This document shows, one piece after another, positions 35,241-45,785 of a stretch of DNA of 64,000 nucleotides (position 1 is its first letter; every line of letters starts with the position of its first letter). Under the pieces are notes generated by a model. It did no database searches. It had not been told where the DNA came from and saw nothing but the letters and a program-made list of their open reading frames with translations. The stretch lies in NCBI GenBank assembly GCA_005954745.1, contig CP040678.1:1-64000 (forward strand), given 5' to 3'. The DNA is from Halostella pelagica (GTDB taxonomy: Archaea; Halobacteriota; Halobacteria; Halobacteriales; Natronoarchaeaceae). Made by a program: the position numbers and the translations under genes.

Positions 35241-35657
35241 TCAGCTAATCGTCCCGCGAAGGCGCTCCTCGCCCTCACCGGTCGGCTCTATCTCGAATCC
35301 CAGCGACTCGTAGAACGGGCGCACGCCGGGATCGAAGTCGGCGGTGAGGCGGTCGGCGCGTTCGGCCGCGGCCTCGACGAGCGCGGTCCCTATCCCCTGT
35401 CCGCGCCGTGAGCGGCGGACGGCGACTGCCTCGACGTGCGCGCCCCTATCCCGCGGGTCGAGGACGAGCGCGCCGAGGACGGTGTCGTCAGCGACGGCTA
35501 CCAGCGCGTCTCCGCGGTCGATCGCGCCCGCAACGTCGCCCGGTTCGAGCATCGCGGCGTCGAGAACGCGGCGGACCGCGACGCGCTCGGCCGGCCGAGC
35601 CTCGCGGACGGCGACGGCGTCGGTCGCGCGTGAGCGCCCGGACTCGGACCCCGTCAT
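35241..35657 (-). CDS. GNAT N-acetyltransferase upstream of the IS remnant
   Basis: 138 residues. The acetyl-CoA loop is RRSRRGQGIGTALVEAAAER, and GVRPFYESLGFE is the GNAT C-terminal signature. It starts inside the end of the samp2 gene (ATGA overlap, 35654-35657), so the two are co-translated. The stop codon is followed at once by IS-derived DNA; the domain is complete, so the insertion spared it. The substrate is unknown. Confidence 0.82.
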   Translation of the reverse strand: MTGSESGRSRATDAVAVREARPAERVAVRRVLDAAMLEPGDVAGAIDRGDALVAVADDTVLGALVLDPRDRGAHVEAVAVRRSRRGQGIGTALVEAAAERADRLTADFDPGVRPFYESLGFEIEPTGEGEERLRGTIS

Positions 35658-35851
35658 CCGCCCTTGATCAACCGAACGACGGTGACGCGGTCGGTCTCGA
35701 CCGGCTGGTCCTCCGGGACGGGCCGGCCCTCGACCATCACCGACACCTCGTGCGGCGAGAGGTCGATCTCGGCGAGCAGGTCGGCGTAGGTCGGATCCGG
35801 CACGGATAACTCGTGCGTCTCCTCGCCAGCGACCTCGACGGTGACGTCCAT
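35654..35851 (-). CDS. samp2: Ubiquitin-like small archaeal modifier protein SAMP2
   Basis: 65 residues from the ATG at 35851, beta-grasp fold ending in the di-glycine RLIKGG. The middle segment SPHEVSVMVEGRPVPEDQP closely follows SAMP2 of Haloferax volcanii as I remember it. SAMP2 is activated by UbaA, joined to lysines of target proteins, and also serves as sulfur carrier for tRNA thiolation. Lys63 is the only lysine; the position corresponding to Lys58 of H. volcanii SAMP2, used for SAMP2 chains, is Thr57 here. It is coupled to the following GNAT gene. Confidence 0.88.
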   Translation of the reverse strand: MDVTVEVAGEETHELSVPDPTYADLLAEIDLSPHEVSVMVEGRPVPEDQPVETDRVTVVRLIKGG

Positions 35852-35931
35852 AGGCGAGCCTTGCCGACGGTCGGTCGTAAGCGTGTCGTCACGGGAGCGG
35901 AGCCGTTCTTGCGACCCGCTCTCCGACAGCC

Positions 35932-36990
35932 TCAGGAGAAGTCGACGGACGGGTCGTCGGTCGCCGCTCCACCGCGGCGGCGGCGACGGTAGCCGCCGAC
36001 GAGGACGCCGACGAACGCGCCGAGGCCGACCAGGAACACGAGCAGTCCGAACAGGCCGCCGGCGATCGGGACCTGCGTCACCAGCGCGACGACCACGAGA
36101 CCGACGACGAGCGCCAGCCAGCGGTTGGCGATCTCCGTGAGCGAGAGGAGTCCCTCGCCGACGACGTACGCGCCGTAGACAGTGCCGACCCACGCGAGGA
36201 AGAGAAAGAGAAAGAGCCACACGAACGCGAGCGGGATGCCGACGATCGTTACGAGGAGCAAGACGAAGAGAACCGGCGCTATCAGCAGTGTCGCGAGACC
36301 GAACCCGCCCGCCCGGAACGGGTTGTTCAGACCGTAGCCGGCGACGCGGGCCGAGAACGACGGGAGAAGCGCCAACAGGAGCGCGCCGAGTAGCAGGTTC
36401 GTGAGGAACCCGTAGACCGTCCCCGCCCACGCGAAGCGGGGTGGTTGCGGACCGGGTGCTATCGACGCGTCGCGGATCGTCTCTCCGCCTATCGTCGCAC
36501 CCCCGGCGACGGTTAGCTCCCCGTCGTACCGCAGGTCGGACTGCACGACCGCCGTCGACCCGAGCGTTATCGACCCGGAGGCGATCTCGGCCGCACCGAC
36601 CGTACCGTCGACGGTCACCGACCCCGCGGCCGCTTCGAGGGTCCCGCTGACGGTTCCGTTCTCGGCGATCACGACGTTGCCGCCGGCCGCTGTGACGTCG
36701 CCGCCGACGTCCCCGGCGATCCGGACGTTGCCGGAGAACGCCTCGACGTTGCCCTGCACCTCGCCCTCGATGATCACGTTACCGCCGGCGACGGTGAGGT
36801 CGCCGGTGACGGTTCCCCTGACGATCACCGTTCCGCCGGCGGCGGCGAGGTCGCCACTGACGGTTTCGTCCGCACTGACGACGACCGTGTCGCCGCTGCG
36901 TGTCTCCTGTGCTACCGCGACGCCGGGCAGGAGCGCCAGGACGACGAGCAGGGCGAGAACGACGGCGGGCGCGCTTCGACTGCGGTTCAT
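35932..36990 (-). CDS. Exported bactofilin-like (polymer-forming) membrane protein
   Basis: 352 residues from the ATG at 36990 ([20 protein letters not shown]). A cleavable Sec signal ends near AVAQ. Residues 35-170 are short beta-helix repeats of the pattern G-x-V-x-G-(D/N)-(V/L)-x-(A/V)-x-G (for example [20 protein letters not shown]). Four to five membrane helices follow and a basic tail (GYRRRRRGG). The repeats resemble bactofilins, but the signal places them outside the cell. A role in surface structure is inferred. It is divergent from rfcS. Confidence 0.78.
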   Translation of the reverse strand: MNRSRSAPAVVLALLVVLALLPGVAVAQETRSGDTVVVSADETVSGDLAAAGGTVIVRGTVTGDLTVAGGNVIIEGEVQGNVEAFSGNVRIAGDVGGDVTAAGGNVVIAENGTVSGTLEAAAGSVTVDGTVGAAEIASGSITLGSTAVVQSDLRYDGELTVAGGATIGGETIRDASIAPGPQPPRFAWAGTVYGFLTNLLLGALLLALLPSFSARVAGYGLNNPFRAGGFGLATLLIAPVLFVLLLVTIVGIPLAFVWLFLFLFLAWVGTVYGAYVVGEGLLSLTEIANRWLALVVGLVVVALVTQVPIAGGLFGLLVFLVGLGAFVGVLVGGYRRRRRGGAATDDPSVDFS

Positions 36991-37095
36991 ACGCGTGTAG
37001 ACGACGGATACGGCAAAAAGTGTGCGCCCCTCGACCGGACCGGCACGCTGTCGACTCTCGGGGGCTTTATCATCGTCAGGGCCCACCACCGAGAT

Positions 37096-38079
37096 ATGAG
37101 TACGGCGGACGCCGACGACGAACCGACGCCGGGTCGGAACGAGATCTGGATCGAGAAGTACCGCCCGACGTCGCTCTCCGACATCCTCGGACAGGAGGAG
37201 ATCACGGACCGTCTGAAGAGCTACATCGAGCGCGACGAACTGCCCAACCTCATGTTCTCGGGCGAGGCCGGCATCGGCAAGACGACCGCGGCCACGAACA
37301 TCGCCCGCGAGGTGTACGGCGACGACTGGGAGGAGAACTTCCTCGAACTCAACGCCTCCGACGAACGCGGGATCGACGTGGTCCGGGGTCGCATCAAGGA
37401 CTTCGCGCGGGCGAGTTTCGGCAACTACGATTACCGCATCATCTTCCTAGACGAGGCGGACTCGCTGACTAGCGACGCCCAGTCCGCGCTGCGCCGGACG
37501 ATGGAGCAGTTCTCCGGCAACACCCGCTTCATCCTCTCCTGTAACTACTCCAGCCAGATCATCGACCCGATCCAATCTCGCTGTGCGGTCTTCCGGTTCT
37601 CGCCGCTGTCGGACGAGGCCGTCGAGGAACAGATCCGCCAGATCGCCGACAACGAGGGGATCGAACTCACCCAGGACGGCGTCGACGCCATCGCTTACGC
37701 CGCCGACGGCGACATGCGCAAGGCGATAAACGCCCTCCAGGCCGCCGCCGTGATGGGCGAGACGGTCGACGAGGACGCAGTGTTTACCATCACCAGCACC
37801 GCCCGCCCCGAGGAGGTGCGTGAGATGGTGACGACGGCCCTGAACGGCGATTTCGTCGCCGCGCGGTCGACGCTCGACGAACTGCTCACCGAGAAAGGGA
37901 TCGCCGGCGGCGACGTGATAGACCAGTTACATCGTTCGGTCTGGGAGTTCGACCTCGGCGACGAGGCGGCCGTCCGGCTGATGGACCGCGTCGGCGAGGC
38001 CGACTACCGCATCACCGAGGGAGCGAACGAACGCGTGCAGTTGGAGGCGCTGCTGGCGTCGCTGGCGCTCGAAGACTGA
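37096..38079 (+). CDS. rfcS: Replication factor C small subunit
   Basis: 327 residues. Box [22 protein letters not shown], Walker [13 protein letters not shown], Walker [12 protein letters not shown], the SRC motif [11 protein letters not shown] and sensor 2 [13 protein letters not shown] are complete. It loads the PCNA clamp. No intein is present, although haloarchaeal rfcS genes often carry them at these motifs. It stands within the samp2-GNAT neighbourhood. Confidence 0.96.
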   Translation: MSTADADDEPTPGRNEIWIEKYRPTSLSDILGQEEITDRLKSYIERDELPNLMFSGEAGIGKTTAATNIAREVYGDDWEENFLELNASDERGIDVVRGRIKDFARASFGNYDYRIIFLDEADSLTSDAQSALRRTMEQFSGNTRFILSCNYSSQIIDPIQSRCAVFRFSPLSDEAVEEQIRQIADNEGIELTQDGVDAIAYAADGDMRKAINALQAAAVMGETVDEDAVFTITSTARPEEVREMVTTALNGDFVAARSTLDELLTEKGIAGGDVIDQLHRSVWEFDLGDEAAVRLMDRVGEADYRITEGANERVQLEALLASLALED

Positions 38080-38094
38080 CTCCGTCCGACTGTC

Positions 38095-39957
38095 TCACTC
38101 TCCGACCGAGAACTCGAATCGCGCGCCGCCGCTTTCGCTCTCGACCACATCGACCGTCCAGCCGTGGGCCTCGGATATCTGTTCGACGATGGAGAGGCCG
38201 TAGCCCGTTCCGTTCTCGTGAGTCGTGTACCCCGACTCGAAGACGAGCGACCGTTCGTCTTCGGGGATGCCGGGACCGTTATCAGCGACGAAAAAACCGC
38301 CCTCGAAGTCGCCGACGCGGACGCGAGCCGCGTCGGACCCGCGGTCGCGCGTCTCGTCGGTATCGGACTGGTCGCTCGTCGACCCGTGCTCGATGGCGTT
38401 CCTGAAGAGGTTGCGGAGAAGGTCGCCGAGGCGGTCCTCGTCGGCGTCGACGACTCGTTCCGTCTCCACGAGTAGCGTGCACTCATCGGTGTCGACCGAC
38501 GCCCAGGCCTCGGTCGCCGCGACGCGGAGTTCGACTGGGCCCATCTCGCCCACGATGTCGCCCTGTCGGGCGAGCGAGAGGAGTTCGTCTATCATCCGTC
38601 CCATCCGGTCGTGAGCGGCCGCCACCTGGTCGAAATGCTCCTCGTCGCCGGACTCTCGCGCCAGGTCGAGGAAGCCGCTCGCGACGTTTAGCGGGTTGCG
38701 CAGGTCGTGGCTGACGATGCTCGCGAACTCGTCTAATCGTTCGTTCTGCCGTTCGAGTTCCCGCTCTCGGCGCTTCTGGTCGGTGATGTCGGTGTAGACG
38801 GAGTAGCCCTGTTGGCTCCGTTCTCCCACCTCCAGGGGAGCGACGTGCAGGAGGAAATCGCGGACGCCGTCGGCCGTCTTTCGGCGGACCGTGGTCTGGA
38901 ACCGCTCGCCCGCGACCACCGACTGGTTGATCTCCTCCGCCGCCTCGACCCGTCCGTCGGGAACGACGTAGTCGTCGAGGTTCTCGCCGACTATCTCCGC
39001 GGCGTCGTAGCCGAACGTCTCCTCGAACTGGCCGTTGATATCCGCGACGACCGGGGCCCCGTCCTCGATCTCGTAGCTGACGACCGAGTCGGGGACGTTC
39101 TCGAACAGGGCGGCGAACCGGTCCCGTTCGGTGACGAGTTCCGCTTCGCGCCCCAGCAGCGCCTCCTCGGCGAGGATCCGCTTTCGCGTCTCCGCGACGT
39201 GCGAGAGGAGCAGTTCCGCGAGTTCGCGGTCGCGTTCGTCGAACGCACCGATCTCCGTCGCCGCCGCCTGGAAGAGCGCGGCGTCACCGACGGGGACCGA
39301 GAGGATAGAGCGGTATCGGTCGCTCGCCAGTTCGGCGTCGTCGTCGTTTCGAACGTCGTCGACGAGCACCGATTCCCCCGTCCGGTGCGTCCGGCCAGCG
39401 ATACCCTCTTCGACTGAGAGCCGATTGAACCCCTCGTCGGCCATACCGTCTGAAACGGACCGCGGGATGAGGTATCCGTCCTCGACTTTATCGATGCCGC
39501 AGATGTCGAAATCGAGGATCCGCTCTGCGGCCTCGATCGTCCGGTCGAACAGTTCCTGTTCCGTCCGACAGGCGACGAGGTCCGCGGCGCTCGCGTGGAG
39601 GGCCTCGATCCGCTCCATGTTCGACTCGGACCGGGTGGCCCACGTCGCCTGGTCGACTACTCGGTCGAAGTCCGGGTCGTCGGGGTCGTAGCGGACGTAG
39701 CCAGCGGTCCCGTCAACCGGGACCTCCGAGGGTGGGTCGGCGCTCCACACGACGACCGGAACCGAAAGGTCCGCGTGGCGACAGTCGCGGACGAACGCCG
39801 CGTCCGCAACCAGGCAGTCGACAGTCGGTGAGGAGGAGACCGCATCGGGCGACGACACGTCGGCTGACAGGTCTGGCCGCCCGTCGATAGCGTCGGCTGT
39901 TTCGGCTCGACGCACCGCGTCCGAAACGACGAAGAGAACGCTCAGCGACCGCACCAT
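38095..39957 (-). CDS. Sensor histidine kinase with receiver-like, GAF and PAS domains
   Basis: 620 residues, soluble. Residues 1-110 resemble a receiver domain (LSVLFVVSDAVRRAETADAI) without a clear full phospho-acceptor pattern. A GAF domain (about 125-270) contains GIAGRTHRTGESVLVDDVRN. A PAS domain (about 285-400) has FETFGYDAAEIVGENLDD-like features. HisKA has FASIVSHDLRNPLNVA (phospho-His) and the ATPase domain LFRNAIEHG, VADNGPGIPEDE and GTGYGLSIVEQISEAHGW. It senses an internal signal; the haloarchaeal layout usually works without a linked response regulator, and none is nearby. Confidence 0.9.
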   Translation of the reverse strand: MVRSLSVLFVVSDAVRRAETADAIDGRPDLSADVSSPDAVSSSPTVDCLVADAAFVRDCRHADLSVPVVVWSADPPSEVPVDGTAGYVRYDPDDPDFDRVVDQATWATRSESNMERIEALHASAADLVACRTEQELFDRTIEAAERILDFDICGIDKVEDGYLIPRSVSDGMADEGFNRLSVEEGIAGRTHRTGESVLVDDVRNDDDAELASDRYRSILSVPVGDAALFQAAATEIGAFDERDRELAELLLSHVAETRKRILAEEALLGREAELVTERDRFAALFENVPDSVVSYEIEDGAPVVADINGQFEETFGYDAAEIVGENLDDYVVPDGRVEAAEEINQSVVAGERFQTTVRRKTADGVRDFLLHVAPLEVGERSQQGYSVYTDITDQKRRERELERQNERLDEFASIVSHDLRNPLNVASGFLDLARESGDEEHFDQVAAAHDRMGRMIDELLSLARQGDIVGEMGPVELRVAATEAWASVDTDECTLLVETERVVDADEDRLGDLLRNLFRNAIEHGSTSDQSDTDETRDRGSDAARVRVGDFEGGFFVADNGPGIPEDERSLVFESGYTTHENGTGYGLSIVEQISEAHGWTVDVVESESGGARFEFSVGE

Positions 39958-40145
39958 CGTGCATCAGTCATTCAAGTTAGGTTACATTAGTTAGAACTAG
40001 TGACAGTATAACGGTTGTGGTTGATCGTTCACATACAACCGAGAACGGGAACAGTCGCCGATACGGCTGCACGCGACGGGCCGCAGGCGGGCGATCCAGC
40101 GTTTACGGAACTGTTATACGGGCTGCGGAGCCACATTCCTGTATC

Positions 40146-42920
40146 ATGAGCGAGCTCGAAGCGGAGTACCGTCTCGAATATTTCGAGACGAACGACTTCG
40201 TCCGAAAGGAGTGTACGGAGTGTGGCGCTCACTTCTGGACGCGGGACGAGAGCCGCACGACCTGTGGCGAACCGCCCTGCGAGGAGTACGGGTTTATCGA
40301 CAATCCCGGTTTCGACGACGAACACAGCTTAGAGGAGATGCGCGAGGAGTTTCTCTCCTTTTTCGAGGCACACGACCACGAGCGCATCGACCCCTATCCG
40401 GTCGCGGCGAACCGCTGGCGCGACGACGTGTTGCTGACTCAGGCGTCTATCTACGACTTCCAGCCGCTGGTCACGAGCGGCCAGACGCCGCCGCCGGCGA
40501 ACCCGCTCACCATCAGCCAGCCCTGCATCCGGATGCAGGACATCGACAACGTCGGGAAGACTGGCCGGCACACCATGGCGTTCGAGATGATGGCCCACCA
40601 CGCGTTCAACACGCGAGAGGACGTCGACCCCGACAAGTACGCCTACCACGGCGAGGTGTACTGGAAGGACCAGACCGTCGAGTACTGCGACGAGTTCTTC
40701 GAGTCGATGGGCGCGAACGTCGAGGAGATCACCTACATCGAAGACCCGTGGGTCGGCGGCGGCAACGCCGGGCCGGCAATCGAGGTCATCTACCGCGGGG
40801 CCGAACTCGCCACGCTCGTCTTCATGTCGATGGAGCAAGACCCCGACGGCGAGTACGAAATGAAAGACGGCAACCGCTACTCGAAGATGGACACCTACGT
40901 CGTCGACACCGGCTACGGGCTGGAGCGGTGGACGTGGGTGAGCCAGGGGACGCCGACCGTCTACGAGGCGGTCTACCCCGACATGATCGACTTCCTCAAG
41001 GACAACGCCGGGGTCGACCTCACCGACCACGAGGAGGCTGTCGTCCATCACGCCGCGAAACTCGCCGGCCACATGGACATCGACGAGGCCGAGGACATGG
41101 AGGCCGCCCGCGACACCATCGCCGACGAGATAGGTATCGACGCGGCGGACTTAGAGGAACTGATGGTGCCGCTGGAGGACATCTACGCCATCGCCGACCA
41201 CTGCCGGACGCTCGCGTACATGCTCGGCGACGAGATAGTCCCCTCGAACGTGGGGACGGGCTATCTCGCCCGGATGGTGCTCCGACGGACGAAGCGACTC
41301 TGTGACAACGTCGGTGTCGACGCGCCGCTGGACGAACTCGTCGACATGCAGGCCGAGCGCCTGGAGTACGAGAACCGCGACACCGTCCGCGACATCGTCC
41401 GAACGGAGGTCGAGAAGTACCGCGAGACGCTAGACCGTGGCTCCCGCCGCGTCGAACAGCTCGCCGAGGAGTACAGCCAGTCGGACGACCCCATCCCGAC
41501 CGAGGAACTCATCGAACTGTACGACTCGCACGGTATCCAGCCGGACATGGTCGAAGAGATAGCCGACGAGAAGGGCGCGTCGGTGGAGACGGTCGACGAC
41601 TTCTACGGTCTCGTCGCCGAGCGCCACGACACCGGCGGAGCCCTCGAAGCGGAGACCGAGGGGGACGAGCGCCTGCAGGACCTGCCCGAGACCGACCGCC
41701 TCTACTATGAGGACCAGGAAGGCACCGAGTTCGAGGCCGTCGTCCTCGACGTGTTCGAACGCGAGGACGGGTACGACGTCGTCCTCGACCAGACCATGTT
41801 CTACCCGGAGGGTGGCGGTCAACCCGCCGACACCGGGTCGCTCTCGACTGACGAGGCGACCGTCGAGGTGACCGACGTTCAGCGCGTCGACGGCGTGATC
41901 CTCCACCGCACGGACGGAGAACCGGGGAAAGGCGAGTTCGTCCGCGGCAAGATAGACGCCGGCCGCCGCCGGCAGTTGATGCGTCACCACACGGCGACGC
42001 ACGTCATCATCCACTCGGCGCGCGAGGTGCTCGGCGACCACATCCGCCAGGCGGGCGCACAGAAAGGCGTCGACTCCTCGCGGATCGACTTCAACCACTA
42101 CGACCGCATCTCCCGCGAGGAGATAAAGGAGATAGAGCGGGTCGCAAACGAGATCGTGATGGAGAACACGTCGGTCAGCGAGGAGTGGCCCCACCGCAAC
42201 GAGGCCGAGGCGGAGCACGGCTTCGACCTCTATCAGGGCGGCATCCCGCCGGGAACGAACATCCGTCTCATCCACGTCGCCGAGGACGTACAGGCCTGCG
42301 GCGGGACGCACGTCAACAGGACGGGCGACATCGGCGCGATCAAGGTGCGCTCGACCGAACGCGTCCAGGACGGCGTCGAGCGGATCACCTTCGCCGCGGG
42401 CGAGGCCGCGATCGAGGGCACTCAGCGGTCCGAAGACGCGCTCTACGAGGCTGCCGAGATACTCGACGTGACCCCCCAGCAAGTGCCCGAAACCGCCGAG
42501 CGGTTCTTCGGCGAGTGGAAAGAACGGGGCAAGCGCATCGAGGAACTGAAGGAGGAACTCGCCGCGGCGCGCGCAGGGGGCGCGGGCGGCGGCGAAGAGG
42601 TCGATGTCGGCGACGCGACGGCGGTCGTCCAGCGACTCGACGCCGACATGGACGAACTCCGCGCCACCGCGAACGCGCTGGTCGAGGAGGGGAAGATAGC
42701 CGTCCTCGGAAGCGAGTCCGACGGTGCGCAGTTCGTCGTCGCGGTGCCCGAGGGCGTGAACGTCAACGCCGGCGACGTGGTCGGCGAACTCGCCGGAAAG
42801 GTCGGCGGCGGCGGCGGCGGACCGCCGGACTTCGCGCAGGGCGGCGGCCCCGACACCGACGCGCTCGACGACGCGCTCGACGACGCGCCGGACGTACTCA
42901 GACAGGTACGGAACGCCTGA
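40146..42920 (+). CDS. alaS: Alanine-tRNA ligase
   Basis: 924 residues from the ATG at 40146 ([20 protein letters not shown]), archaeal type. N-terminal zinc-like [20 protein letters not shown], catalytic [20 protein letters not shown], editing-domain zinc motifs [13 protein letters not shown] and [17 protein letters not shown], and the C-terminal Gly-rich [15 protein letters not shown] are present. It charges tRNA-Ala and removes Ser or Gly mischarges. The stop is followed one base later by the start of a 108-residue gene. Confidence 0.96.
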   Translation: MSELEAEYRLEYFETNDFVRKECTECGAHFWTRDESRTTCGEPPCEEYGFIDNPGFDDEHSLEEMREEFLSFFEAHDHERIDPYPVAANRWRDDVLLTQASIYDFQPLVTSGQTPPPANPLTISQPCIRMQDIDNVGKTGRHTMAFEMMAHHAFNTREDVDPDKYAYHGEVYWKDQTVEYCDEFFESMGANVEEITYIEDPWVGGGNAGPAIEVIYRGAELATLVFMSMEQDPDGEYEMKDGNRYSKMDTYVVDTGYGLERWTWVSQGTPTVYEAVYPDMIDFLKDNAGVDLTDHEEAVVHHAAKLAGHMDIDEAEDMEAARDTIADEIGIDAADLEELMVPLEDIYAIADHCRTLAYMLGDEIVPSNVGTGYLARMVLRRTKRLCDNVGVDAPLDELVDMQAERLEYENRDTVRDIVRTEVEKYRETLDRGSRRVEQLAEEYSQSDDPIPTEELIELYDSHGIQPDMVEEIADEKGASVETVDDFYGLVAERHDTGGALEAETEGDERLQDLPETDRLYYEDQEGTEFEAVVLDVFEREDGYDVVLDQTMFYPEGGGQPADTGSLSTDEATVEVTDVQRVDGVILHRTDGEPGKGEFVRGKIDAGRRRQLMRHHTATHVIIHSAREVLGDHIRQAGAQKGVDSSRIDFNHYDRISREEIKEIERVANEIVMENTSVSEEWPHRNEAEAEHGFDLYQGGIPPGTNIRLIHVAEDVQACGGTHVNRTGDIGAIKVRSTERVQDGVERITFAAGEAAIEGTQRSEDALYEAAEILDVTPQQVPETAERFFGEWKERGKRIEELKEELAAARAGGAGGGEEVDVGDATAVVQRLDADMDELRATANALVEEGKIAVLGSESDGAQFVVAVPEGVNVNAGDVVGELAGKVGGGGGGPPDFAQGGGPDTDALDDALDDAPDVLRQVRNA

Positions 42921-42921
42921 C

Positions 42922-43248
42922 ATGGACGGGTCCGAGTACGACGCGCTCGTCGACCGCCTCGCCGACAGGGTGATCGGTTCGCTCCGCGACGAGGACGGAC
43001 GCCGGATCGACGACGCGGACGACGACGACGCGCTCTGGTCGGCCGTGGGTGCGTTCGTCCCCGAGATGGAGGCGGACGTCTGCGAAGCGGTGCTCGACAA
43101 CGCCGCCGCAGAACCCCTCGACGACCTCGTCGAGGAGGTCGCGGCCATGCGGGAGTCGGACGAGAACGAGCAGTTGCGAGCGGAGGCGTTCACCGTTCTC
43201 CTGCAGGACGTCAACGCTCGCGTCGCGGCGCGGGACGGCTACCAGTAG
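42922..43248 (+). CDS. Acidic helical protein co-transcribed with alaS
   Basis: 108 residues (MDGSEYDALVDRLADRVIGS...), very acidic and helical, no Cys or recognised motif. The ATG comes one base after the alaS stop, so it is translationally linked and may act with AlaS or protein synthesis. I do not recognise the family. Confidence 0.65.
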   Translation: MDGSEYDALVDRLADRVIGSLRDEDGRRIDDADDDDALWSAVGAFVPEMEADVCEAVLDNAAAEPLDDLVEEVAAMRESDENEQLRAEAFTVLLQDVNARVAARDGYQ

Positions 43249-43265
43249 AGCGTCTCGTCTCCGGG

Positions 43266-44471
43266 TTATCGCACCGGGTCGCCGGCCGCCGTTTCCACCG
43301 TCGCGTCCCCCGCGTCGAGGTCGAGTACCGCAACGGCGGCCCGTCCGACTGTTTCTGCGAGTTCCTCGGGCGCGTACACGCCGAGTCGCCACTGCGTCCG
43401 CTGGGCGGCCTGTAACCCCTGGACGAGCGCGGACTGCTCGTGGAGGCGGCGGACGTCGCCGTTGACGACGACCCGCGTCGAGGACTCCGGCATACTGGGG
43501 CGACCCGGACTGTCCAGGATCACCGCCCGCTCGGGGACGCCAGCGTCCTCGGCTATCTCGGTTTCGAGCGCACGCACTCGCTCGTGGTCCGCCCCGACAA
43601 CCGTTTCGGGGACGGCGTCGAGTTCCGCCCACACCGCGCGCTTGTACAGGTCGCGCGTCGCAAGGCGGGCCGCGCCCTCGGCCGTCTCGTCGTGCCGGCG
43701 CAGCGCCGCCATCAGTTCGTCGTCGGTCATCCGGGCGAACTCCTCGGGTGCGAGGTCCGTCGCGTCGAGCAACCGCTCGCAGACCCGTTCGAGCATCGCA
43801 CCGGCGATCCGCGAGACGTGGTGGCGGTACACCGTCGCGTTCATCAGCGCCCGAGCGACGAGTACGCTCTCCGCGGTTGCGACGTTGCCCTCGGCCAGCG
43901 CCAGGTCGCCGTCGACCAGCGTGAGCGACCGGAGCAGGCGGCCGTGGTCGATAGTGCCGTACGGCACGCCGGTGTGGTGAGCGTCCCGCACCAGGTAGTC
44001 CATGCGGTCGACGTCCAGTTCTCCCGAGACGAGTTGGCCGAGTTCCCCCTCGCCCGCGACCAGGTCCGCCACGACGTCGGCGTCGAGTCCGTGCGATTCG
44101 AGGACGGCCGCGAGTTCCCCTTCGCCGAGGAGGCCGTGGATGTCGTCGTGGTGACGGCCGAGTCGCCGCCTGATGATCCCCTCCGTCTGGTGGCCGTACG
44201 GCCCGTGACCGACGTCGTGCAGGAGCGCAGCGGCCTGAACCGCCTCGGCCCGGGAGCCGTCGACGCCGAGTTGGTCGAGCGCACGTCCGGCGAGGTGGTA
44301 GACGCCGAGGCTGTGTTCGAACCGCGTGTGGTTAGCAGAGGGGTAGACGAGACGAACGGTCGAGAGTTGCTTGACGTAGCGCAGACGCTGGACCGCTTCG
44401 GCGTCCAGCAGGTCCCGCGCCACGCCGTCGACGTCGACGTAGTCGTGGACGGAGTCCTTGATCGCGTTCAT
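43266..44471 (-). CDS. HD-domain metal-dependent phosphohydrolase (dNTPase-like)
   Basis: 401 residues from the ATG at 44471 (MNAIKDSVHDYVDVDGVARD). HD motifs: H in TRFEHSLGVYHLAGRAL, HD in AALLHDVGHGPYGHQTEG and the later D in DVDRMDYLVRDAHHTGVPYG, an arrangement shared with SAMHD1-like dNTP triphosphohydrolases. The second half is mixed alpha/beta. It may adjust nucleotide pools. It is convergent with the alaS unit. Confidence 0.87.
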   Translation of the reverse strand: MNAIKDSVHDYVDVDGVARDLLDAEAVQRLRYVKQLSTVRLVYPSANHTRFEHSLGVYHLAGRALDQLGVDGSRAEAVQAAALLHDVGHGPYGHQTEGIIRRRLGRHHDDIHGLLGEGELAAVLESHGLDADVVADLVAGEGELGQLVSGELDVDRMDYLVRDAHHTGVPYGTIDHGRLLRSLTLVDGDLALAEGNVATAESVLVARALMNATVYRHHVSRIAGAMLERVCERLLDATDLAPEEFARMTDDELMAALRRHDETAEGAARLATRDLYKRAVWAELDAVPETVVGADHERVRALETEIAEDAGVPERAVILDSPGRPSMPESSTRVVVNGDVRRLHEQSALVQGLQAAQRTQWRLGVYAPEELAETVGRAAVAVLDLDAGDATVETAAGDPVR

Positions 44472-44551
44472 GCACACCCTGTGACAGCGCGGGGGCAAAA
44501 ACCGGTCGGGATGGCGAACGGTTTATTGTACGCCCGCCGTTCGGCGAACGT

Positions 44552-44818
44552 ATGCATCCGAAACGGCTGGCAGACATCCTGTTTTTCTACGCGGGCGTAC
44601 TGAACGTCGCGCAGTACGTGACTGCTCACGGCGTGCAGGTAGTGCCGGGGTCGGCGTGGCAACTGTTCACTGGCCTCCTGTTCTGTCTGTACGCGGCCTA
44701 CCGGTGGACCCGTCTGGACGACGAGGCGGGTCCGACCGAGTACGGCCCGTTTATATACTTCCTCGTTGCTCTATGCGTAGTGCTGACGGTGATCACGGTC
44801 GGTTTCGCTGCTTCCTGA
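44552..44818 (+). CDS. 88-residue membrane protein
   Basis: Starts MHPKRLADILFFYAGVLNVA. Three hydrophobic stretches (about 8-28, 33-50 and 66-86) separated by a short charged turn (RWTRLDDEAGPTEYG). No family recognised beyond small haloarchaeal membrane proteins. Divergent from the HD gene. Confidence 0.6.
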   Translation: MHPKRLADILFFYAGVLNVAQYVTAHGVQVVPGSAWQLFTGLLFCLYAAYRWTRLDDEAGPTEYGPFIYFLVALCVVLTVITVGFAAS

Positions 44819-44957
44819 CCGCCGCGGGTGGCGGACGGAGCGACGCTGCACCGAATGGGTCAATAGACGAACTGGTACGGCCGACGCGATTGATGCGTGC
44901 GTCGAACCGGCGTGACAGCGAGGCGGTTAAGATGCCGGCGGACCGTAGCCACGACAG

Positions 44958-45752
44958 ATGCCGACCGCGAGCAACGAGGACACGTCGCTGTACTACGACA
45001 TATCGGGAGAGGGAATCGCCGGCGAAACCGTCGCGTTCGTCGGGGACGTGGGGTACGGCGCGTGGCTCTGGGGGTGGCAACAGCCGGCCGTATCGGGGCC
45101 GTTCGAGGCGCTGGTCTGGGACTTGCGCGGGACGGGTCGCTCGGACGCGCCGCCGGGGCCGTACGACGTCGCAACGCTTGCCGACGACCTGGAGGCCGTG
45201 CTGTCGGACGCCGGCGCGCGGAACGCCCACCTCGTCGGCGTTGGACTGGGCGGGCTGGTCGCGCTGGAGTACGCCCACCGACACTCGCGGGCCGAAACGC
45301 TAACTCTCATGAGCACCGCCGCGAGCGGCGACGAGTTCGAAGCGCCGGAACGGAACCTGTTTGCAGACCCCGGCGACGAGGCGGCGCTCCGCGGGTCGCT
45401 CGACGCGGCGTTCTCTCCCGGGTTCCGCGAGCGCCAACCGGACGTGGTCGATGGGATCGTCGAGTGGCGACGCGACGGCGACGCAGAACCGGACGCCTGG
45501 CGAGCGCAGGCCGCGGCGCTGGAGAGCTACGACGGCGGACCGCTGTACGAGATCACGTGCCCCGCGTTCGTGATGTGCGGCGAGGACGACCCCGTAGTGT
45601 CCGTTTCGGCGGCCGAGAGCCTCGCCGCGGAACTGCCGAAGGGCGAACTGGCAGCGTTCGAGGGTCGCCACCTCTTTTTCGTCGAGCGGTCGCGGCCGGT
45701 GAACGACCGACTGCAGGGCTTCCTGGAGGAACACGCGGACCTCGAACTGTGA
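44958..45752 (+). CDS. Alpha/beta-hydrolase-fold protein lacking the Ser nucleophile
   Basis: 264 residues. The fold is clear: VAFVGDVGYGAWLWGWQQPA, LVWDLRGTGRSDAPPGPYDV, and the C-terminal acid VMCGEDDPVVSVSAA with His in FEGRHLFFVERSRPVNDR. The nucleophile elbow reads HLVGVGLGGLVALEY: where family members have G-x-S-x-G, this has G-V-G-L-G, so the Ser is Gly. The acid and His are kept. The protein may bind rather than hydrolyse, or use another mechanism. Confidence 0.85.
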   Translation: MPTASNEDTSLYYDISGEGIAGETVAFVGDVGYGAWLWGWQQPAVSGPFEALVWDLRGTGRSDAPPGPYDVATLADDLEAVLSDAGARNAHLVGVGLGGLVALEYAHRHSRAETLTLMSTAASGDEFEAPERNLFADPGDEAALRGSLDAAFSPGFRERQPDVVDGIVEWRRDGDAEPDAWRAQAAALESYDGGPLYEITCPAFVMCGEDDPVVSVSAAESLAAELPKGELAAFEGRHLFFVERSRPVNDRLQGFLEEHADLEL

Positions 45753-45785
45753 GCGGTGCCGTGGCGCGCCGCCGGACGCCGAACG

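Noticed and set aside
36650-36900. Regular short-period repeat resembling a CRISPR or VNTR
   Set aside because: It is the coding pattern of the bactofilin-like beta-helix repeats, without fixed repeat and spacer lengths.
41430-43214. Open frame of almost 600 codons antisense to alaS
   Set aside because: Same reason: mirror of a strong gene's codon bias, no domain, no start context.
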